Shown piece by piece: positions 56,382-64,000 of a stretch of 64,000 bases of DNA. The notes beneath the pieces are model-generated. The model ran no database searches and was not told where the DNA came from. It was given only the letters and a program-made list of their open reading frames with translations. Each line of letters opens with the position of its first letter. Position 1 is the first letter of the stretch. Both the position numbers and the translations under genes were made by a program. Source of the stretch: Sipunculus nudus (lineage: Eukaryota; Annelida; Sipuncula; Golfingiida; Sipunculidae). The DNA lies in contig CM049310.1 of the NCBI GenBank assembly GCA_026874595.1, positions 80,099,056-80,163,055 of the forward strand, given 5' to 3'.

Positions 56382-58255
56382 CTAGATGTGTTGGAACGAC
56401 AAGAATGCCCCCGCCTGGGGCAAATTAGAAACATTTGTTAAATTTTGTAAAATTTTTTAAGTTCAGGAAGTGTTGTATGGTTAAAAGTAGGTCAACAAGG
56501 GCAAAATGCAAACTTGATCTGTAAAGGGTCATTATCAAGCAACACACCAAAAATCAGGCCAGTATCTGCAGGCATTGTGAAAAAAAGTCCATATATGTGC
56601 ATTTTTCATGAAAATTTCTGTCTTTCATGAAATTTTCTATGTTCAGGATCTGTCATATGGTGAAAAATTGGTTAACTGGGACGAAACGCGAACTCGATCT
56701 GTAAGTGGTCGTTATGCGCCCACAGACCAAACATTAGGCCAGTATCTGTAAGCATTGCATTGCGAAACTAGAATATTAGCAAAAGTTGATAATCATTTAT
56801 AAATTTAAATTGGAGAGGTATATACCATGTTTCATAACAATCCACCAAATCCTTCCTGAGAAATAAGCTCCTAAGTTTTTTTCTATACTAAGCTCTGTGA
56901 GCTTGAAAAGTAGGTCAAGATCACCCATCTTGAACTTGACCAAGATTTTGTAAATATAATGCAATAACACTGAAGAAATGAAGTTCCTGTTTTGAATACC
57001 TTTGGAGATATCCTGCACAAAAGGCCAAAATTGAAAAATCAGATAAAATTTTATTAAAAAATCAGAAATTGCAGGTGGCGCCACCAAAATTGTGCAACAC
57101 ATACAGACCATCAGTCCCAATGATCATAGTAAGTTTTGTGAAAATCCACACAATGGTTCCTGAGATATAAACTTCTGAGTGTTTTTCTACAATCAGCTCT
57201 AAAATGTAGAAAGAAGGGGTCAAGGTCACCCATCTTCGAACTTGACCGAGATTTTATCGATATACATCTTCAATGATGAAATAAAATTCCAACGGTGAAT
57301 CCTTTTAGAGATATCCCGCTCACAAGGTAAAAGTTAACAGACACGGAACAGACGGACGGATGGACATACACCGGACAGACAGATGGACAGACGGACACCT
57401 TGGGTGACGACAATAGCCCATCAGCCTATGAGCTGAGGGCTAAAAACAACTGTACATGTGTATTTGTCATGAAAATTTCTATTTTTCATGAATTTTTCTA
57501 AGTTTAGGAGCCGTAAAAAGGTCAAAAGTAGGTCAACTGAGACGAAACGCGAACTCGATCTGTAACTGGTCATTATCTGTCCACACACCAAAAATCAGGC
57601 CAATATCTGCAGGTATTGCGAAAAAAAGTCTGTACATGTGTATTTGTCATGAAAATTTCTATTTTTCCTGAATTTTTCTAAGTTTAGGAGCCGTAAAACG
57701 GTCAAAAGTAGGTCAACCGGGAAGAAACGCGAACTAGATCTGTAACTGGTCATTATCTGTCCACACACCAAAAATCAGGCCAATATATGCAGGCATTGCA
57801 AAAAAAAGTCCGTACATGTGTATTTGTCATGAAAATTTCTATTTTTCATGAAATTTTCTAAGTTTAGGAGCCGTAAAACGCCCAAAAGTAGGTCAATCAG
57901 GACAAAACGTGAACTTGATCTGTAACTGGTCATTATCTGCCCACACACCAAAAATCAGGCCAATATCTGCAGGCATTGCAAAAAAAAGTCCGTACATGTG
58001 TATTTGTCATGAAAATTTCTATTTTTCATGAAATTTTCTAAGTTTAGGAGCCGTAAAACGCTCAAAAATAGGTCAACCGGGACGAAACGCGAACTCGATC
58101 TATAACTGGTCATTATCTGCCCACACACCAAAAATCAGGCCAATATCTGCAGGCATTGCGAAAAAAAGTCCGTACAACTGTTTGATTTCGGAATGACGGA
58201 ATGACGGACATGGGTAAAACTATATGCCCCGGCCACTGTGTGGCATGGGGCATAA
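56382..58255 (-). mobile_element. Rolling-circle-like element in unit 4 ORF2, with a nested insertion
   Basis: Plus-strand start CTAGATGTGTTGGAACGAC (the hairpin has lost one or two pairs), end GGGGCATAA. Excision leaves an in-frame join (N-T then K-T-N-P). It carries 185-bp modules at about 57450-58180 and a second element at 56767-57433. Confidence 0.72.
56767..57433 (-). mobile_element. Nested non-autonomous element
   Basis: Begins CTAGAATATTAGC, ends GAGGGCTAA; the flanks GCGAAA and AAACAAC rejoin into a host module. It contains repeated 'aaggtcacccatctt' modules, a GGTGGCGCCACC palindrome (57074-57085) and a GGACGGATGGACA-like microsatellite. Confidence 0.6.
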
Positions 58256-58378
58256 AAACAAACCCTAGCACAGGGCAGTCCCAACCAATATTAAAACCCG
58301 ACGGCTCAGTAGCCGAAACCTCTCAAAGTAAAGCAGACTTATTTGCGGACACATTGGAAAAAATACACACAACACCAG

Positions 58379-59253
58379 CATCCGACACCGACGCGCAAGT
58401 CCAGCAGCAGCCCCCCGTACACCACCAGCGGAAGTTTAGAGGACACCCAGACGAGCGCACATCCCATCCGCCCACTGACAGCAACTACCAAGACGACTAC
58501 CCAGACCTACACCGGGACAACTCCAGACAGACCAGACAAGACCCCCCACCAGTCCTTTTTAGGACTACCCCCCAACAGTCCTACTTAGGACTAATCAATC
58601 ACTCATCGACCTGGCATCGGACAGACAGACAACTTTAGGTCCGCTGCCTGCCACAAGACTTCAAGACCCAAGACCAAGCCTCAAGACCAAGACCAAGCCA
58701 AGACTGGTAGCCCTGGAACAAGCCAAGAGACGACAAGACCACCCCGACAGCCGGAACCCAAGTCAAGACAAGCAAGACAAGTCAAGAATCCCTGACAGTG
58801 GGCAAACAGACAACTTTAGGCCCACTGCTTGGGGACAAGCTGAAGACCAAGCCAAGACAGCCTGCCCGATCCAAGTCACAGGAAGTCCGGCTCTTCGCGG
58901 TAGGAGTTGTTCTGTCGGCGGTCTGGGTTTCCCTGCTTGTGTTCGGGTCTGTTGTGGTGCGCATTCTGCTCGGGGATGTCGCTCGCGGCCGGGTTCGTGG
59001 GGGCAGCGGCTTTGCTGCTGATATCCGTGCAATGAGTGGCCCGCTCGGGGCTTTGTGGATGTGGATGATGTAGCTTTCTCGGTCACCGGTGCGGGTGCAT
59101 GCTGGTTGCTCTTGGCGGCTCCTTGGCTTGGCTTGTGTGGCAATTTTCGGCATCAAAATTATAGTCTAAAGAGACAGGCCGGGGCGGTGGTCCCAGACCA
59201 CCTTAACCGTGTCTGTCTAGTGACTCAAAATACTAGATCTAGTCTAGTCTAGT
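58379..59253 (+). mobile_element. Unit 4 terminal domain and tail
   Basis: Joined to ORF2 at a CAG shared by both sides. Stem-loops at 58551-58566 and 58577-58592; paired-loop hairpins at 58613-58648 (one mismatch) and 58796-58827; tail of TCTAG units at about 59231-59253. Confidence 0.75.
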
Positions 59254-60661
59254 CATACACATACACAAGTCATACAAGGTATAAACAAGTAAGTAAACAT
59301 ACATTCGTGCATGACACTTCTGGAGCCGAAAAGAAAAACAAGTAAGTTATTTACTAGCACTACTAAACAACTTAACACACTACAAACAAAACATCACACA
59401 GGCATGTCCCGTACTGGGGGCAACTCACCAAAATACATCACGGACACAGAAGGATTCACCAGGAAAAAAACCAAAACAGAAATTAAACAGGCAAAACTAC
59501 AAGAAAACACAGACAAAAACAACATAACACCTCAAACAAACGAACCAACCATGACAAACAAAAACAACCCGAAACAAACTGACAACCCAAGTAAGAAAAC
59601 AACAACAAAACAAGCAGCCGATAACAAACCAAAAACCACTGAAAACAAACCAAAAACAACAGACAAACCAAAAGCGAACCAAAACAAACCAAAGAACAAA
59701 AACCAAACAATCTTAGATAACAAACTGCAAACAAAACATGCAAAACCCGCAAACGACAACAGTGACAATATTGATACACAAAACACACCCATTGAGATGT
59801 TAAACGACATCATCATTGCAAAGGACAAAGAGATTGAAAAACTCAATCTCAGGCTTGACTCTAAGCCAGCCATTATGAATGGCATGGCCCAAGAGCTAAA
59901 AGCACTCAGAGAGGCCATGACAAAAGAAGACACAAAACACATAAACACACAAAACTCAGAAAATACACAAGTCTCCCCCCAACTCTGTAGCTGCGATACG
60001 GAACTTTACAAAATGGTAGACATCAAAAACACCCAAGAAAGAAAATACATCACACCCAAAAGACCGTCAGCTAGACAAAAGATTATTCCTAGCAAACACA
60101 ACATCAAATGAAACCCAAGTACAAATGAACCTTAGAGACAAAACACATGGACACCCAAACCAAAACACCAAAACGTAAACAAACCTCTCCACAACAAATC
60201 ACAGACAAACCTGAAGCACACACAAAACCAAACAAAAAACACAAACAATCAACTCCCACAACAAACAATCAAACAAACAAACTGCAACACCAGAAACAAC
60301 TCAAGAAACACAACCTCCCACCACACAAACAAAAAACACAAACGAGGAAACCAAAATGGACACAAATCAAACCCAAACAGGAAAAAACAAAAAACCAAAC
60401 AAAGGAGCAATAAAAGGTGTACCAACAGACACAAGCACACAATAAATAAAAGAAGCTCTAACCAACATGGGCGTCACAGAAGCCCATAGACTTGGACAGA
60501 GCATGGTATTCAAACTAACTTTTGAGACACCAACTGCATACCAAAATGCCACAAAAACAAAACTAAAACTGAACAACAAAATCTACACACTCACAAAATA
60601 CAAAGAATTAAAAGAAATAACACAATGTTATAACTGCCAAAGATTTGGCCACACAGCAAAA
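59254..60661 (+). mobile_element. Unit 5: 5'-truncated retrotransposon of a third subfamily
   Basis: Right after the TCTAG tail the sequence begins inside the leader (CATACACATACACAAGTC, equivalent to about 41246 in unit 3), so the first 350 nt or so, including the 5' stem-loop, are missing, as expected from incomplete reverse transcription. ORF1 is diverged. Cut at 60662 by another element. Confidence 0.72.
59404..60661 (+). pseudogene. Unit 5 ORF1: Gag-like protein of a divergent subfamily, broken
   Basis: MSRTGGNSPKYITDTEGFT starts a Lys/Thr/Gln-rich N-terminal half open to 60111, with a coiled-coil-like segment (AKDKEIEKLNLRLD). It contains the SCDTEL motif in place of CCESAL in unit 1. 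After 60111 frameshifts occur; pieces at 60147-60413 and 60467-60661 continue the homology through the pre-knuckle domain to the first knuckle (CYNCQRFGHTAK), where the insertion at 60662 ends it. Confidence 0.75.
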
Positions 60662-63600
60662 CAAGTGACCCATGGGTCATGACGCTCAGCTGACTGGGAA
60701 GAGATTCACAAAAGGAAATTTTATCATCAGAATGGTAGATACCCATTCAACTGAAGCATCAAACAGATTAACCAACAGGCCAAGATTTAGTCTGTATTTA
60801 TATATCTGAAAAATAGAGAAAAAATGTGTAAACTTTAAAAACTAGAATACGGGTAGCCGACAAGTGACTACGTGTATCTGCCAAAATCAGAGTGAAGTGA
60901 GGCATGGATTGAGTGGCAAGGGGAAACAGAGTGAGGTATGTTGCATATTAGCATGGATGTCTGCAGCCTAAATGTGTATGTAGGTTGTGCAACCTACCAC
61001 AAATCCAGAAAGCTGTCCAAGTTGTATACATATGCAAAATTTTAGGCAGAAAAGTCAAACCACTACATGGATATGAGTGATTTTAGCCCACGGCAGACAA
61101 ACAGACAGACGCTGTGCAAAAATGGTTGCAGTTTTGTGTATGATAAAGACCTATGTGAGATCTAAACACAAGCACAATTTTGGCCCAATTGTTCAAATGG
61201 TTCCTGAGATATGAGCTTGGATGTGTGCAGCGTTAACTAGAATGTAGGTGGCGCCACCTGTCATAAAATCAAGAAAGCTATCCAGGATGTATAAACCTGC
61301 AAAATTTTAGGCAGTTATGTCAAACCACTACAGAGAAATGAGTGATTTTAGGCCACGGCAGACCAACAGACAGACGCTGTGCAAAATGTGCAAAAATGGT
61401 TGCAGGTGGCCCCTCCAGTTTTGTGTATGATAAAGACCTATGTGAGATCTATACACATGCAAAATTTAGCCCAATCATTCAAACAGTTCCCGAGATATGA
61501 GCTTGGATGTCTGCAGCATAAACTAGAATAAAGGTGGCGCCACCTGTCATAAAATCAAGAAAGCTATCCAGGATGTATAAAACTGCAAAATTTTAGGCAG
61601 ATATGTCAAACCACTGCCAAGATGTGAGTGACTTTATTGAACGGCAGACAAACAGACAGACGCTGTGCAAAAATGGTTGCAGGTGGTGCCACCAGTTTTG
61701 TGTATGATAAAGAGCTATGTTAGATCTATACACATGCAAAATTTTGGCCCGATCGGTCAAACGGTTCCCGAAATATGAGCTTGGATGTCATCAGCGTGAA
61801 TGAGAATGTAGGTGGCGCCACCTGTCATAAAATCAAGAAAGCTATCCAGGATGTATAAGCATGCTGAATTTCAGGTGAATTAGTCAATTCACTGCAGAGA
61901 TATGAGTGATTTTAACCAAAGGCAGATGAACAGATGGACACTGTGCAAACATGGTTACAGGTGGCGCCACCAGTTTTGTGTATGATAAAGAGCTATGTTA
62001 GATCTATACACATGCAAAATTTTGGCCCAATCGTTCAAATGGTTCCCGAAATATGAGCTTGGAAAGCTGATAAAATCAAGTCCCAGAGGAGCTCTCTGGA
62101 AACGAATGCGGCAACCTGCGGAGGAACCCGGTCAAAAACATAGTATCCGCAAAACTTCGTTTTGGCGGTTACAAAAATACAGGTGGCTCCACCAGTCTGC
62201 AGAAACTAATAAAAACACTTACAAACATCAATATCCATGCAAAGAATCATGGTGATCTCCCCATTAGTTGTTCAGATACTTCAGCTCTTGTATCAAATTG
62301 TCCATTATTCTGAGGGATACTTCAGAGTCCTATAGCTTGAAGGATATGGGTAACAGAGACCTAATTCTAAGTTTCCACAGGCACTTTTCATGGGCCTTCT
62401 TGCATGACAAGAATGAAGATTCTAGGTCCAGTTGTTGCGATTTGTACCCTGTTGACAGATAACCACATCTTTAAAGGTATCAAAAAAAGAGAAAAAAAAT
62501 CGTAAAAATTTGAAAAAAATAGAGGTGGCGCACCTAGTCTGCAGAAACTGATGAAACAGGTCATGATCAATATGTATGCCTAAAATCATGACCATCAGTG
62601 TTGTAGTTATTGAGATACTGCAGTTTTTGTATCAAATTTTCCATTATTCTGGGGGGTAATTTGGAGCCATACAGCTTAAAGAATATGGGTAACAGAGACC
62701 TAATTTCAGGTTTCCATGGAGACTTTTCATGGGTCTCCCTGTGTGTCAAGAATGAAGATTCTAGGTCCAGTTTTAATGATTTGTGCCCTGTTAACAGATG
62801 TTCATAACTTTAAAGGTCTCAAAAATAAAGAAAAAATTCGTAAAAAAACCCAAACAAATACAGGTGGTGCCACCAGTCTGCAGAAACTGATGAAACACTC
62901 CATGATCAATATCCATGAAAACAATTATGGTGATCTCTGCATTAGTTGTTCAGATACTTCAGCTTTTGTATCAAATTTTCCATTATTCTGAGCTGTACTT
63001 TGGAGTGCCATAGCTCAAAGGATATGGGTAACAGAGACCTATTTTCAGGTGTCCATGGAGACTTATCATGGGTCTCCCTGTGTGTCAACAATGAAGATTC
63101 TAGGTCCAGTCCTTACGATTTGTACCCTGTTGACAGATAACTACATCCTGAAAGGTCTCGAAAATAGAGAAAAAAAATTGTGAAAATTTGAAAAAATACA
63201 GGTGGCACCACCAGTCTGCAGGTACTGATGAAACACCTCTTGATCAATATGTATGCCAAAAATCATGACCATCAGTGTTGTAGTTATTGAGATGTTGCAG
63301 TTTGTTTTTATCAAATTTTCCATTATTCTGGGGGGTTATTGGGAGCCCCCCATAGCTCAAAGGATATGGGTAACAGAGACCTTATTTCAGGTTTCCATGC
63401 AGACTTTTTATGGACCTCTCAGTGTGTCAAGAATGAAGATTCTAGGTCCAGTCTTTATGATTTGTGCCCTGTTAACAGCTGTTCACATTTTTAAATTCGT
63501 AAAAAATCGAAAAATTCAGGTGGCGCCACCAGTCTGCAGGAAGTGATGGAACATCTCATGATCAATACGTATGCCAAAAATCATGACCATCAGTCAAGTA

Positions 63601-64000
63601 GTTAATGAGATATTGAAGTTTTTGTATGAAATTTTTGACTTTTCTGGGGGGTACTTTGGGGCCCCATAGCTCGAAGGATATGGGTAACAGAGATCTAATT
63701 TATGGTTTCCACAGAGACTTTTAATAGGTTTCTCAGTGTGTCGAGAATGAAGATTCTAGGTCCAGCGGTTACGATTTGTGCCACGTTAACAGATGACAGC
63801 ATCTTTAAACGTCTCAAAAATAGAGGAAAAAATTGTAAAAAAATCGAAAAATACAGGTGGCGCCACCAGTCTGCAGGAACTTATGGAACATCTTATGATC
63901 AATATGTATGCCAAAAATCATGACCATCAGTGTTGTAGTTATTGAGATATTGAAGTTTTTGTATGAAATTTTTTACTATTCTGGGGGGTACTTTGGGGCC
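60662..64000 (-). mobile_element. Long non-autonomous element, CAAG family, running off the window
   Basis: Starts CAAGTGACCCATGGGTCA, a terminal CAAG plus the palindrome TGACCCATGGGTCA. The interior has two kinds of tandem module: about 310 bp from 60900 to 62060 ('gctatccaggatgtataa', 'ggtggcgccacc') and about 330-350 bp from 62160 to the end ('aaggatatgggtaacagag', 'accagtctgcag'). Short frames in these modules repeat with the modules and are not considered genes. The right end is outside the window. Confidence 0.65.

Larger units (their letters stand above)
55206..58378 (+). pseudogene. Unit 4 ORF2: endonuclease only, interrupted and truncated
   Basis: The endonuclease region has several lesions (G-run and coding changes near 55480, a loss before 55805, TAG at 56079-56081). 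The insertion at 56382-58255 separates it from a short linker piece (58256-58378) that reads KTNPSTGQSQPILKPDGSV and ends EKIHTTPA. There the sequence switches to the terminal domain; no reverse transcriptase remains. Confidence 0.8.
51532..59253 (+). mobile_element. Unit 4: retrotransposon of the unit 1 subfamily, deleted and twice interrupted
   Basis: Starts CTCCACATCGGCACTTG. ORF1 is interrupted at 52886-54476 and ORF2 at 56382-58255 by the same rolling-circle-like family. After 58378 the ORF2 linker is fused directly to the terminal domain, so the reverse transcriptase, 3' UTR and A-run are missing. Confidence 0.8.

Noticed and set aside
62268-63923. Repeated short frames containing SVSRMKILGPV-like peptides
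   Set aside because: They recur because the 330-350 bp DNA module recurs, with frames broken differently in each copy; no sign of protein-level constraint.

Overview
The window reads as non-coding-rich invertebrate DNA, most likely from a bivalve mollusc. Grounds for that: AT-rich sequence with long homopolymers, CENP-B/pogo-type transposon remnants, non-autonomous rolling-circle-like elements with 150-350 bp internal tandem repeats of the kind common in bivalve genomes, and Jockey-like non-LTR retrotransposons. The taxonomic call is inference. No cellular housekeeping gene, rRNA, tRNA or CRISPR was recognised.

Layout. 1-9.6 kb is a decayed retrotransposon 3' end (unit 0) split by a pogo/Tigger-like DNA transposon (35-3588, flanking TA, 14-bp terminal inverted repeats) and by two rolling-circle-like elements (4029-6457, 8323-9631). 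9.6-17.6 kb is mostly unassigned flank with a broken pogo transposase N-terminus (10.5 kb), a minisatellite (11.6 kb), tandem modules (12.7 kb) and an inverted-repeat element (16.0-17.0 kb). From about 17.6 kb a head-to-tail, same-strand array of related retrotransposons runs to 60.66 kb: unit A (17601-28618), unit 1 (28619-37614), unit 2 (37615-40890, Gag only), unit 3 (40891-51531), unit 4 (51532-59253) and unit 5 (59254-60661, 5'-truncated). Each unit starts directly after a (TCTAG)n-like tail of the unit before it. Full units have an A-rich 5' UTR, ORF1 (Gag with three zinc knuckles), ORF2 (APE endonuclease plus reverse transcriptase), a very long 3' UTR with about 370-bp hairpin modules and about 240-bp repeats, an internal A-run, and a conserved GC-rich terminal domain of about 1.47 kb. 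The rest, 60.66-64 kb, is another repeat-rich non-autonomous element.

The most unusual content is in and around unit A. Its 3' UTR carries two divergent intronless genes, an SGNH hydrolase (minus strand) and a NADAR-domain protein (plus strand), each with its own TATA box. Each has, 22-28 nt after its stop codon, a 16-nt hairpin that matches the replication-dependent histone mRNA stem-loop except at the closing base pair. The same hairpin class occurs in the 5' UTR of full units and as a tandem pair in the terminal domain of almost every unit. Just upstream of unit A lie an ATTTGCAT octamer and a TATA box spaced as in H2B histone promoters. The hypothesis (inference) is a tandem, possibly locus- or telomere-specialised retrotransposon family that borrows histone-type expression signals and has picked up SGNH and NADAR cargo. 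Two further structure sets show compensatory changes: paired hairpins with an identical 16-nt loop in the terminal domain, and two hairpins at the ORF1/ORF2 junction.

Most ORFs are broken. The cleanest are unit 1 ORF1 (540 aa), unit 2 Gag (442 aa), SGNH (198 aa), NADAR (179 aa) and unit A ORF2, which is open apart from one TGA.
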